A stretch of DNA of 64,000 nt from Planctomycetota bacterium (GTDB lineage: Bacteria; Planctomycetota; Planctomycetia; Gemmatales; Gemmataceae). A program made the translations under genes and the position numbers. Below, one piece after another: positions 35,302 through 43,563 of the stretch (the stretch's first letter is position 1; each line of letters begins with the position of its first letter). The notes below the pieces were generated by a model. That model searched no databases and had not been told where the DNA came from. It was given only the letters and a program-made list of their open reading frames with translations. The stretch spans positions 1 to 64,000 of the forward strand of contig JAJXWW010000138.1 in assembly GCA_021781415.1 (NCBI GenBank), written 5' to 3'.

Positions 35302-35829
35302 TTAACTCTTGGCGATCTTGCGTTTCGCGCTTTCGACCTGCTTCAAAAGCGGTTCGATTTTGGCTTCCATGTCGCGCAGGCCGGATGGCGTGAGATGGCC
35401 TTGGTACTGAATCATCCCTTTGTGATCGATGAGATAAAAGCTGGGGATGCCTCGGAGCTTCCAATCGCGGGCAATGATTCGGTCTTTGTCCCACCACGAG
35501 CGCCAGTTCAAACCATTCTTGTCTTGGGCCTTGCGCGCGGTTGCCGCGTCGGCATCCTCGTTGACGCCGAGCAAGACGAAGGGACGGTGGCGGAAGGTTT
35601 GCACGAGCGACCGCTCGTGAGCGTAGATTCCGCGACAGGGGCCTCAGGAGTCGGCCCAAAAAGTAAGCAACACGACTTGCCCGCGATAGTCGTTTAGGTC
35701 GAAGCGTTTTCCGGACGTATCGATACCGCTAATTTCTGGGGCGACTTTCGGCGTGGAGGCGAACGTGAACCACACGGCCAAACCCACGAAGAGCAGACAA
35801 AGTTTCAGACTGGTTTGCGCGGTTCGCAC
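35302..35829 (-). CDS. TlpA/thioredoxin-like protein, probable selenoprotein (in-frame UGA)
   Basis: A 175-residue reading frame interrupted only by one TGA (complement 35644-35646, codon 62). Before it come a signal-anchor (LKLCLLFVGLAVWFTFA) and RGQVVLLTFWADS; after it, in the same frame, GPCRGIYAHERSLVQTFRH, RPFVLLGVNED, WRSWWDKD and GIPSFYLIDHKGMIQY. This is a TlpA-like thioredoxin fold in which TGA takes the place of the first Cys of CGPC, giving U-G-P-C. A SECIS-like hairpin lies just downstream. The start is GTG 35829 with TTGGAGAG upstream. If read as Sec it would be a periplasmic thiol-disulfide or peroxide-type redox enzyme. The alternative is a point-mutated Cys codon and hence a pseudogene. 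It follows mutY by 83 bases. Confidence 0.75.
35590..35633 (-). promoter_or_regulatory. SECIS-like hairpin downstream of the in-frame UGA
   Basis: In the mRNA the structure begins 11 bases after UGA. The outer stem GCGGAA/UUCCGC has 6 pairs, then there is an 8/6-base internal loop, an inner stem CACGAGC/GCUCGUG with 7 pairs, and a GGUC tetraloop. The loop starts about 32 bases after UGA. Bacterial SECIS elements sit a few tens of bases after UGA and keep a G-U in the apical loop; the E. coli fdhF loop contains AGGUCU. The base pairing is seen directly; recognition by SelB is inferred. Confidence 0.65.
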
Positions 35830-35912
35830 GAGGTTCTCTCCAAGATGAGCAGTTGCGAAGGAGCGTCTTCTCGATCCTTTGAAGCATAGCTCCGAATTCG
35901 GAGGCAAAGCCG

Positions 35913-37040
35913 TCAAAAAAGTCGAGGTTCTGGATTCGGCGCGAGGAGATGCGTTGCGAGACGGCGCTGGGGGGAACTCACGGGGTAATCGACGAGGGAT
36001 TTCGGCGACAGCCACCTCCCTTCGACGTAAAAATCCGAGGCAAAATCGCCGTCGAGGTATTCGGCATCGTAACAGGTAAGAACCACTCGATAGCGCGTTA
36101 CGGCGTGACGAATCGTCAGCAGTTCCGCACCCGATCGGGCGCGCATCGTCGTGCGTTCGTGGAGAAGGCGCTCGATTGCCTTCTCGTGGGTCTCGCCCTC
36201 GTCGATTGGCCCCTTGGGAAACTCCCACAAGCCGGCCCAACGTCCGCCTTGCGGTCTGCGCGCCAAGAAAACCTCGTCTCGCCGACGCAAGACGACGGCA
36301 ATCTCTCGAACGGACACGATTTCGGGCGGCGCGGCTCGCGCGGGAATCGACTCTTGTTGTCCCGATTGCCGCGCCAGACACCGTTCGGCCAAGGGGCATC
36401 CATCACAGCGAGGAGCGGTGGGAGTGCAGACAAGCGCGCCCAACTCCATGATGGCTTGATTGAACGTGCCGACATTTTTCTGGGGCAGAATGTCCTCGGC
36501 GGCTTGCCAGAGCCAGCGGCGTGCCGGTCCTTGTCGCGGATCTTCGGTTCGACCGAACAATCGGCTCAGCATGCGCTGGCTGTTCGCTTCTAAGATCGGC
36601 AAACGCCGTTCAAACGCTTGGGATAAGATGGCATTGCAGGTATAGCGCCCCAAACCGGGCAGCGAGGCCAATACGTCGGGGTCGTCGGGAACTCGACCGC
36701 CGTGATCGGCCGCGAGGACGCGAGCGGCTCGGTGCAGATCGCGGGCACGCCGATAATAGCCGAGTCCTTCCCACAGACGGAGAATCGCTTGCTCTTCGGC
36801 GGCGGCAAGGTCGGCGACGGTTGGAAATGTGCGTAGGAATCGCTCGAAATAGGGAATGACGGTCGCGACCTGGGTTTGCTGGAGCATGACCTCGCTGACC
36901 CAGATGCGATAAGGATCGCGATTGTCGCGCCACGGCAAATCGCGTCGGTGCCGATGAAACCACGGCAGAAGGCGAGACGCCAACCACGAACGCCAAGCGC
37001 GCGGATCGTTTGGAGAAGAATCGCTGCGGTTCACTGTCAC
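35913..37040 (-). CDS. mutY: A/G-specific adenine glycosylase MutY
   Basis: A 375-residue base-excision glycosylase that removes A opposite 8-oxoG. The catalytic Glu is in VSEVMLQQTQV (E50), the helix-hairpin-helix is LPGLGRYT (127-134), and the 4Fe-4S ligands are Cys205, 212, 215 and 221 (C-x6-C-x2-C-x5-C). The C-terminal half is the NUDIX-like 8-oxoG recognition domain (RPQGGRWAGLWEFPKGP). The usual catalytic Asp in the 'LDGNV' position is Glu here (ILEANSQRM, E151). The GTG at 37040 is used. It lies between the FHA gene and the thioredoxin-like gene, all on the minus strand. Confidence 0.92.
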   Translation of the reverse strand: MTVNRSDSSPNDPRAWRSWLASRLLPWFHRHRRDLPWRDNRDPYRIWVSEVMLQQTQVATVIPYFERFLRTFPTVADLAAAEEQAILRLWEGLGYYRRARDLHRAARVLAADHGGRVPDDPDVLASLPGLGRYTCNAILSQAFERRLPILEANSQRMLSRLFGRTEDPRQGPARRWLWQAAEDILPQKNVGTFNQAIMELGALVCTPTAPRCDGCPLAERCLARQSGQQESIPARAAPPEIVSVREIAVVLRRRDEVFLARRPQGGRWAGLWEFPKGPIDEGETHEKAIERLLHERTTMRARSGAELLTIRHAVTRYRVVLTCYDAEYLDGDFASDFYVEGRWLSPKSLVDYPVSSPQRRLATHLLAPNPEPRLF

Positions 37041-37110
37041 AAACCGGCTCCGTGGCTCGTCGTCCGTCGTTCGATCTCCGCGGCCAGTCGCTCGAACGAC
37101 GGACGACGAG

Positions 37111-37827
37111 TCATCCGCGCGGTCGCTTCATGTATTTTTCCAAGATGGACTTGGCGGCCTGCGAGGTATTGCCGGAGTTGGACTGTTTCGGTTTCTCCGG
37201 TTCGTTCTTCGCCATTTGCGCGGCCAACTCGGGAGGCAGAGGCATCTCATGCACGGTGCTGCCTTCGGGAACTTCCGGCGGGCTACTGGAGGTATCCGTA
37301 CCATCGTCGTGCAAGGACAACAGCATGGCGGCGATGTCGTCGTCGTGGGAGGCGGAGGTTTCCTCGGACTCCGAAGACGAGGCGGCAGCCGTCTGTTCGG
37401 GCGCGGCATTCGGTTTCGCCACGGATTTCGGATTGGTGGCGGGAGCCGGAGTGTTGGAACTGCCTGCGGGAATGGCCTTCGTCACCGGCTTGGTGGGGGG
37501 CGGAGGCGTCGGGCGATTGACGGACGGCGTCGATTCCAGTCGAACCTCGAACACCAAAGGCCCCATCTTGAGTTGATCGCCTTGATGCAGTTCGATCTCG
37601 CCCTTGACGGGTTCGTTGTTGACAAAAGTACCGTTGGTGCTGTCGAAGTCGCGGACGAACGCTTTGTTCTCGCGTTGAATGACGGCACAGTGACGCTTGC
37701 TAATCATTGGGCTGGCGGGCCGGAGGTGACATTGAGGATCGCGTCCCACGACGAACTGGGACAGCTTGATCTCCATCACTTTCCCTTCGTTGGGCCCCGG
37801 CGTCAGCACTACAAGGCTTAGTTTCAT
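37111..37827 (-). CDS. FHA-domain protein
   Basis: A 238-residue protein. The N-terminal 95 residues form a forkhead-associated domain with GRD (28-30), the phosphothreonine-binding SKRHC (43-47) and STNGT (63-67). The remainder is a low-complexity Pro/Ala/Ser linker and a helical C-terminus ending SKAILEKYMKRPRG with no recognised fold. FHA domains bind phosphothreonine peptides, so it probably works downstream of a Ser/Thr kinase not in this window. It is the first gene of a minus-strand run that continues with mutY. Confidence 0.82.
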   Translation of the reverse strand: MKLSLVVLTPGPNEGKVMEIKLSQFVVGRDPQCHLRPASPMISKRHCAVIQRENKAFVRDFDSTNGTFVNNEPVKGEIELHQGDQLKMGPLVFEVRLESTPSVNRPTPPPPTKPVTKAIPAGSSNTPAPATNPKSVAKPNAAPEQTAAASSSESEETSASHDDDIAAMLLSLHDDGTDTSSSPPEVPEGSTVHEMPLPPELAAQMAKNEPEKPKQSNSGNTSQAAKSILEKYMKRPRG

Positions 37828-38169
37828 GTAACGACCTCTTTCGCCATGTCAGGATTCGCCGTCGTGTTGGCTGGATGTTGCCACTTTGCCAGAATGGGGC
37901 GATCCAGCAAGAACGACTCCACACTACGCCGTCCTTCCCGATCCGAATGCGGGCGAATCTACAATGTCGATGTCAGGTCGATCGTCCCGATTCATCCACG
38001 CGCTTCATGGCCGATCGCGAGTTATCGGAGGTTTGGGACCATCGCTTCGTGATAGAGTCCCACCTGCGTCGTCACCCGTGTGGGATGTCGATCCCTGACC
38101 CTACAAGTGTACAATAGGTAAACGCAAAGGGAGAGACAATTTTTGATTTTAATGCGAGAGGCACTCGAC
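37828..38169. promoter_or_regulatory. 342-base divergent intergenic region
   Basis: This separates the FHA gene and the solute-binding lipoprotein gene and must hold both promoters. TACAAT at 38110-38115 is a candidate -10 for the plus-strand gene, about 55 bases before its start; I do not see a strong -35. No gene or repeat is recognised. Confidence 0.35.
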
Positions 38170-39690
38170 ATGCAATGGAAAAAGGCGCGGATCGGGACAT
38201 TTTTTTTCTTAGCGGCGATTCTCCTCGCCGTCGCGGGATGCCGTCCAAAGCCCGCTTCCCTCGACATTTCGCCGTCGCCGCGGCAGGGACAACGACTGAC
38301 AATCGTTTGTCCCACCGCGGAAACGATGCGACTTCTGCAAGTCCACGCCACGCCTTGGGCACTGCGGCAAGGGATCGCCCTCGATCTTCACGAATACGAT
38401 CCTTCTCATCCAAAGGACGGATCGGGAGGCAAACATTTCGCGGAAGCGGACGCCATCGTGTTCTCTCCCGCCGATTTACCGCACGGCGTCGTCTCCGGTC
38501 AGCTGCTGCCTCTGCCGGAAACCTACCGAACGGAGGATCGCTCGCTCGCATGGAACGACCTGCTACCGAGTCTGCGCGAACAGCTGTTGTTATGGGAAGG
38601 TAAGCCGTATGCCTTGCCTTTGGTGGGCGAGTCGCCTCTGTGCTGCTACCGAAGCGATTGGGTGCAGGCTCCGACCCACCGCGACGCACTCCAGAAGGCA
38701 TTCGGGAGCGCGTTCGATGGCCCAAGAACTTGGGAGCAGTTCGTTCGTCTCGCCGAGTATTTTCACGAACGGGGCATCGACGGCCGACCGGGTCCGTCGC
38801 TGCCGCCACTGCCGAAAGACGATGCCGAACTCGATCGCCTCTTCTATACCATTGCCGCCTGCTATGCCCGCCGCGCCGTCCCGGCTGGCGAGGCGCATCG
38901 CGCGGATCGAGAAAACGACCTATTTGCTTTCCATTACGACGTTGAGACCGGACTGCCTCGCATTGCATCACCGGGGTTCGTCCATGCCTTGAAGTTGTTG
39001 CAGCGCATGCAGGCGTGTCGGCCCAACGGATCGGCGGAACATCCTCAAGAAGCGTTCCAATCCGGGCGCGCGGTGCTATGTCTGACCGATTCGCCCTGGT
39101 TAAAGCGGTTTCAGAAAACTCCCGCATTGCGAGACAAAGTAGGGGTTTGTCCTCTTCCCGCCGGGGATCGGTACTACGATTTTGTCACCGGCAAGCCACA
39201 ACTGAAACCCGAAGGCAATCGCGTATCGTATCTCGGCGGCGCGGGTTGGCTCATGGGAGTGGCGCGCTCCAGCCCTCATCCCGAACTCGCCTTCCAATTG
39301 ATCGCCGAGTTGGCGAGTCCAAAAACGAGTACACAGATATTTTTAGGTGCCGAGAATGTCGGCGGCCCCACCCGCGCCGATCCGTTGTATCGTTCTCGTT
39401 GGGACGAGTTCGATCTCGACGACAAACGCGAGCCGCGCTTGCGCGAAGCGTTGCAAGAAACCTTGCGATGCAGCAATTTGAAGAACCCGGCCATCTGTCT
39501 GCGCACCCCGGGTCAAGCGAGCCATCGAACGATCCTCGTCGCCGCGCTCCGCAAGGCGCTGTCCGAAGCTGCCGACGCCGAACGAACGCTCCAAACCGTG
39601 GCCGATGCGTGGAAGAAACGCGACGAAGAACAGGGGATGCAAGTGCATCGAATCGACTATCGCCGCAGCGTGGGTTTGCTGGCAAAGTGA
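38170..39690 (+). CDS. solute-binding lipoprotein (extracellular type 1-like)
   Basis: A 506-residue lipoprotein (lipobox VAGC, Cys about 24). The body resembles family 1 extracellular solute-binding proteins: LTIVCPTAETMRLLQVHA at the first lobe, LWEGKPYALPLVGESPLCCYRSDWV, RTWEQFVRLAEYF and the hinge-side SYLGGAGWLMGVARSSPHPELAFQLI. Sugar ABC importers use such proteins, but no permease or ATPase gene is adjacent, so it may serve a distant transporter or act as a sensor. ATG 38170 has GAGAGG upstream and yields the lipoprotein signal; an in-frame start at 38143 is also open. A multi-pass membrane gene follows after 181 bases. Confidence 0.72.
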   Translation: MQWKKARIGTFFFLAAILLAVAGCRPKPASLDISPSPRQGQRLTIVCPTAETMRLLQVHATPWALRQGIALDLHEYDPSHPKDGSGGKHFAEADAIVFSPADLPHGVVSGQLLPLPETYRTEDRSLAWNDLLPSLREQLLLWEGKPYALPLVGESPLCCYRSDWVQAPTHRDALQKAFGSAFDGPRTWEQFVRLAEYFHERGIDGRPGPSLPPLPKDDAELDRLFYTIAACYARRAVPAGEAHRADRENDLFAFHYDVETGLPRIASPGFVHALKLLQRMQACRPNGSAEHPQEAFQSGRAVLCLTDSPWLKRFQKTPALRDKVGVCPLPAGDRYYDFVTGKPQLKPEGNRVSYLGGAGWLMGVARSSPHPELAFQLIAELASPKTSTQIFLGAENVGGPTRADPLYRSRWDEFDLDDKREPRLREALQETLRCSNLKNPAICLRTPGQASHRTILVAALRKALSEAADAERTLQTVADAWKKRDEEQGMQVHRIDYRRSVGLLAK

Positions 39691-39871
39691 GCGCGCCAAT
39701 TGGGGCGTTCGTCTCCCTTCGGCAAGCATCGGGGGAGACGAACCCGGTCGATTTTTTCGCCCACACTCAAGTTTGTCTTGGGGAGTGCCGAAAAGGAAGA
39801 TTACGACAGAGAGCAGAATCTCCACTTCGAGTCGCAAATTTGCAAGCGAATTCCAAATGAGGAGATGGCTC

Positions 39872-41461
39872 ATGAGGCCGTGGGCAGTAGCAGATCCCGA
39901 CGACGGAACGGCGAGGGACGTTTGGGCGGTTCGGCTGGGGCTGGCGTTCTTGATCTTCGGTCTCGCCTGCCGACTGTTCGTCTATTGGTTGTCGTTCCCA
40001 ATCTGGCGCGACGAGGCTGCGTTGGCTCTCAATTTCGTGACCCGCGATTTTCGCGGCCTGCTCTTCGAGTTGGACAACTTCCAAGTCGCGCCGCTGCTGT
40101 TCTTATGGATTGAAAAAGCAGTGTATCAATGGCTCGGCGGCTCGACCGGCTGGCTGCGCTTCATCCCATTTCTTGCCGGCGCGTCGGCTTTAATTCTGTT
40201 CTGGGACTTGGCGAGGCGTTGTCTGGAGCCGTTGCCCGCCGCGTTGGCTCTGGGGGTTCTCGCCGTCGCGCAGTCGCCGATTCAGTTGGCCTCGACGATT
40301 AAACCCTACAGTCTCGATCTCCTTTCCGCCACGTTACTCTTGACGTTGGCCGTCCGATACCTCCAATCGCCCCAGAGCCGCGTAAGTTTAGTCGCTCTCG
40401 CCCTCGCCGCCCCCGTCGTGGTCGTCTTATCGTACCCGGCTATCTTCGTGGTCGGAGCGGTTAGCCTAGTTCTTTTGCCGAAAGTATGGACGCACGGCGG
40501 ACGATTGGGACGCGCTTATTACCTTGCCTTCAACCTCCTGGGGGTGGGTGTTTTCTTGCTGCATCTTCGGTTCGTCGGAAGCGCCGGCCACGATCCCTCG
40601 CTGCCCGTCGTCCGAGACTTCATGGCTGGGTATTGGCAAGGCGGCTTTCTCCCGCGACAACCCGTCGCCGCCCTCGCTTGGCTGATTCGATCTCATGTCG
40701 GCCATCTGTTTTCATATCCCTTGCCGTTCAACGGCGGCGGACTGGTGGGGCTGCTTTTCGTTCTTCTCGGTTGCCGTTCGCTCTATCGGCAGCGCCGTTT
40801 CGACGTGTTGGCGCTCTGTCTTTTGCCCTTCGTTCTCAACTTTATCGCTGGGGCAATACGCCGTTATCCCTATGCGGGAGACCAACGGATCGAACAGCAT
40901 CTCGCACCGAGCATCTGCCTCCTTCTGGGTTCGGGTCTGGCGGACGCAGTGCGACGGCTGACGGCAAGAATCAAGCTGGCGGCGGTCGGCTTGGCCGCCG
41001 CATTCGTCTCGATTGGTTTGGGCGAAGCCACTTTCGATGCCCTGTATCCCTATCACGATAACGAAGCCGCTTGGGCGCGGGATGTTGCCCAATTCGTGCG
41101 CGCCAAGCTCCGCGAAAGCGACCGCATCGTGTTACCGCATCAAGATTGCTTTGCCCTCACCTGCCTGCGCTGGCAATTGCTACCTTTCGGGGATCGCGTT
41201 ACCTATACAAAAGACCTCGCGCCTCCGACCTCCGCGCGCGCAAACGGGCGCGTGTGGTTGCTCGATCAGACGCTCGATGTGGCCGTCGTACTCGACGAAC
41301 CACTCGCGCGCGATCCGTTCGAGCTACTCTCGCAGCAAGCGCGGAAACACTGGCGCACCATCGACCGCATCCGCATCCTCACGAGACAGGCAGTATCGAA
41401 TGGCGACCGGAGATGCTACTACTTTTGTTGCGATCTGCACGTTCTGGAACCGTCGCCGTAG
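39872..41461 (+). CDS. GT-C-type multi-pass membrane glycosyltransferase-like protein
   Basis: A 529-residue integral membrane protein with about ten hydrophobic segments. After the first helix it has W-R-D-E (D47, E48), the acidic pair of the first external loop that coordinates the sugar-lipid donor in the GT39/ArnT/PMT superfamily. A hydrophilic C-terminal part (about 410-529, containing DRIVLPHQDCFALTCLRW) lies outside the membrane. It probably transfers sugar from a polyprenyl-phosphate donor to a surface acceptor; substrate is not predictable. ATG 39872 has GGAG at good spacing; the frame is open further upstream into the neighbouring gene. A palindrome of family GGTTAGCC follows it. 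Confidence 0.75.
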   Translation: MRPWAVADPDDGTARDVWAVRLGLAFLIFGLACRLFVYWLSFPIWRDEAALALNFVTRDFRGLLFELDNFQVAPLLFLWIEKAVYQWLGGSTGWLRFIPFLAGASALILFWDLARRCLEPLPAALALGVLAVAQSPIQLASTIKPYSLDLLSATLLLTLAVRYLQSPQSRVSLVALALAAPVVVVLSYPAIFVVGAVSLVLLPKVWTHGGRLGRAYYLAFNLLGVGVFLLHLRFVGSAGHDPSLPVVRDFMAGYWQGGFLPRQPVAALAWLIRSHVGHLFSYPLPFNGGGLVGLLFVLLGCRSLYRQRRFDVLALCLLPFVLNFIAGAIRRYPYAGDQRIEQHLAPSICLLLGSGLADAVRRLTARIKLAAVGLAAAFVSIGLGEATFDALYPYHDNEAAWARDVAQFVRAKLRESDRIVLPHQDCFALTCLRWQLLPFGDRVTYTKDLAPPTSARANGRVWLLDQTLDVAVVLDEPLARDPFELLSQQARKHWRTIDRIRILTRQAVSNGDRRCYYFCCDLHVLEPSP

Positions 41462-41515
41462 CTCGCGCCCAGCTTGGAGCGGTTCGTATTCGGTTTGCAT
41501 CCAACGAACGGTCTC

Positions 41516-41574
41516 GGTTAGCCGCGCGCAGCGGAGCGTGTTGTCGCGCATTCCGCTGCGCGTCGCGGCTAACC
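41516..41574. repeat. GGTTAGCCGCGAC palindrome, copy B
   Basis: The left arm begins GGTTAGCCGCG at 41516 and continues CGCAGCGGA; the right arm (41552-41574) ends CGCGGCTAACC and its complement adds three bases (ACG) relative to the left arm. It follows the membrane glycosyltransferase gene. Its outer sequence matches copies A (29010) and C (56450), while the centre differs. Confidence 0.75.
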
Positions 41575-41681
41575 ATCGAGTTCGCGATTCGTGGGAACAC
41601 CGATCTAACCCGAATAGGTCGCCACAGAGATCACGGGGATCGCAGAGAGGTAGCTTCTCAATAACCGTACATTTTGGCGCA

Positions 41682-42136
41682 GCTGATAGGGACGCGCTTT
41701 CCTACATCAAGAGTATGAAACTGGGGCTTCCCGATAACCCGGCCGAGGAACGCCCGCCGCCGTCACCTTCCGCGGCTACGAGCCGTATGTGGTGCAGGAA
41801 CTCGTCATCCACAACCACAACACTCGCTACCTGCAGGCACGCTACGACCTGCCGGGCGGCGGCTCCGTGCTGGCACCGTTTGCCCAGGGCGTCTTGCCGG
41901 TCGGCGACGGCCACTTTGGTGCCAACCCGATCGCCTACATCCTGGACCAGTTTCCTCAGGCGCGCGTCACCGAGCCACTGCTGTTGGCGCAGCTGTGGGA
42001 GTACGGCATCGCTATCTCGGCTGGCCAGCTCCACCGCATCCTGACCGAAGACCACACGCTCTTTCACCAAGCGAAGGACGAGGGGTTCGCGCAGCAGCGG
42101 ATCGTCCCCGAAAGCCAAGCCGTGCCCGCTCCCTGA
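41682..42136 (+). pseudogene. decayed transposase fragment (IS66-like / unclassified)
   Basis: Two adjoining frames together read as a transposase N-terminal part: ADRDALSYIKSMKLGLP then, shifted near 41760, VTFRGYEPYVVQELVIHNHN, RYDLPGGGSVLAPF, GHFGANPIAYILDQF and LLLAQLWEYGIAISAGQLHR. This pattern occurs in IS66-like/unclassified IS transposases that I recall, which continue for several hundred residues; here the sequence stops at TGA 42134-42136 and lacks the catalytic part. A frameshift plus 3' truncation make it non-functional. Terminal inverted repeats were not identified. Confidence 0.6.
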
Positions 42137-42294
42137 GAGACCGGCTGGTACGTTTTCTCTACAAGAACACCGCTCACCAGCACGCTCGGGTGGGGTGCGC
42201 GCAGTCGCTAACGCACTCGAAGCAGGGATATTGAGAAGTTACATAATTCTTCTTGCGGTAAGATGAGAGAGTGGTTAGAAAGAGAGGAGGTGTT

Positions 42295-42410
42295 GGCACG
42301 GGGTTTGGCTGAGACTCGCATATCAGCCGAACCCCGTGCCCGGGTGGGAGGTGAAAATGTGCGGAAGTCATTTCTGACTGAAAGATTGGGACTCGCTACC
42401 AATCTTTCCT
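42295..42410 (+). ncRNA. candidate structured RNA with paired GACUCGC hairpins
   Basis: Three consecutive hairpins occur in a gene-free region. Hairpin 1: 42295-42312 pairs with 42323-42340 (18 pairs, one G:U; arms begin GGCACGGGGTT), loop GACTCGCATA. Hairpin 2: AGTCA-TTTC-TGACT at about 42366-42379. Hairpin 3: GAAAGATTGG/CCAATCTTTC at about 42380-42408, loop GACTCGCTA. The two larger loops share GACTCGC. A pyrimidine tract CTCTCTTCTTT follows. GGAGG-like stretches flank hairpin 1. A 52-codon frame (42263-42421) also spans it, so a small protein is an alternative. Structure is seen; transcription is not shown. Confidence 0.5.
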
Positions 42411-42421
42411 CTCTTCTTTAA

Positions 42422-42736
42422 GCAAGCAACGTGCCAAACGATCGCTCTCTTTATCGTGGAGCAACCGGATTGTCACAACTCGCTTAAAATCCTTAAGTTG
42501 CGCAGAATCTCGGCTCGATGCTCGTTACTTTGGTCGCGCCGTCCGATCTGGACGCATCGACGGACTGCATTCTTTTAGCACAAATGGCTGTCGCATTTTG
42601 CGGAGGCTGTCTCGTTTCGCGTCACACTATCTGGAAGCCTGCGGCGAGAGCGAGGATGAGGCGATGGGATTGACGGCGAGGTACGGTGTATGCAGGATAA
42701 TGAGCAGTGTCACCTTGCCGCGCATGGCGGGAAGCG
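42422..42736. other. gene-free stretch before the membrane protein
   Basis: About 315 bases with no recognisable gene, lower in GC at its left end. It should hold the promoter of the membrane protein gene; the ribosome binding site GGCGGGAAG sits just before 42737. No repeat or hairpin is supported here. Confidence 0.35.
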
Positions 42737-43528
42737 ATGTATCTCTCGTGGCGGAGTGCCCCCGTGTTGAGTATTCTGTTGGTTCTGTTCGTGGTATTTG
42801 TCGTCCTCGCTCTCCTGTTGGCGGCGTGGACGCTGTTCTTTCAGAGCTACATCTACAGTGAACCGGTCGAGGCGATCTATTGGCGCGCTCCCGCCGCTGC
42901 CGCCGCCCTGACACTGTTTCTGTCGCTGTGGATCACGGTCGATTATCGCAGCATCGAGAAGCCCACGGACGAAGGCCGCTATCGCCCCCTGCATGAATCC
43001 AGCGCCTTCGAGACCGAGTTTTACGAATATCTCACCGTCGTCTACCGCGACCGCACGCGAGATCAGTATATGCTACAGGGAGACTATACCTATCGAAATA
43101 AGAGCGGCAAGGAGCCTTCGAGCAAGCCGAAACAACAGATCGTGGCCCACCACAAGGACAAGGAAGAAGAAAAGCACGTTTTCAATGTCGAAGAGAAAGA
43201 TGGGAAGATCCGCTATGTGGAAGAGGGCAACTCCTCGCGCGCGATGGAGGACGGATACCTCGGTCGCATTCGCACCTTTCATTTCGGCTGGCTCTTCGTG
43301 TCGCTGCTGTTGAATTGCGGCTTCGCGGTCGTGTGGTTCGCATCCATATGGTTGCTCCTGCACTTTCAATGGTTGCACGCGCTGGGCTTGGCCTTCGTGT
43401 TTTGGTTGATCTCCCTCTTCGTCTTGCCCATGATTCTCAGCCAAGCCGAAGGAGTGCGCAAAGGGCGACTCGCGCCGCCGTCTCTTCCGCAAACCGCCTG
43501 GCGACTCCCAAGGCAATCTCTGGCATGA
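42737..43528 (+). CDS. membrane protein, unknown function
   Basis: A 263-residue protein with two hydrophobic helices at the N-terminus (about 10-33 and 48-68), a hydrophilic central domain of about 130 residues (YRSIEKPTDEGRYRPLHESS through KIRYVEEGNSSRAMEDGYLG), and two hydrophobic helices near the C-terminus (about 190-245). No family is recognised. The Lys/Glu-rich middle (KDKEEEKHVFNVEEKDGK) is probably solvent-exposed. ATG 42737 has GGGAAG upstream; an in-frame ATG at 42707 is possible. The sulfatase gene begins 35 bases after the stop, so they may be co-transcribed. Confidence 0.6.
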   Translation: MYLSWRSAPVLSILLVLFVVFVVLALLLAAWTLFFQSYIYSEPVEAIYWRAPAAAAALTLFLSLWITVDYRSIEKPTDEGRYRPLHESSAFETEFYEYLTVVYRDRTRDQYMLQGDYTYRNKSGKEPSSKPKQQIVAHHKDKEEEKHVFNVEEKDGKIRYVEEGNSSRAMEDGYLGRIRTFHFGWLFVSLLLNCGFAVVWFASIWLLLHFQWLHALGLAFVFWLISLFVLPMILSQAEGVRKGRLAPPSLPQTAWRLPRQSLA

Positions 43529-43563
43529 GAGAAATAGAACCTCGAAAGAGAGCGAGCAACACG

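Noticed and set aside
35302-35604. Separate 100-codon gene starting at GTG 35604
   Set aside because: It starts in the middle of a thioredoxin fold, has no ribosome binding site, and is in frame with the N-terminal half through a single TGA.
42295-42340. 18-pair hairpin as insertion-sequence terminal repeats
   Set aside because: The arms are only 10 bases apart and no coding remnant lies between; excision scar remains possible but is not supported.
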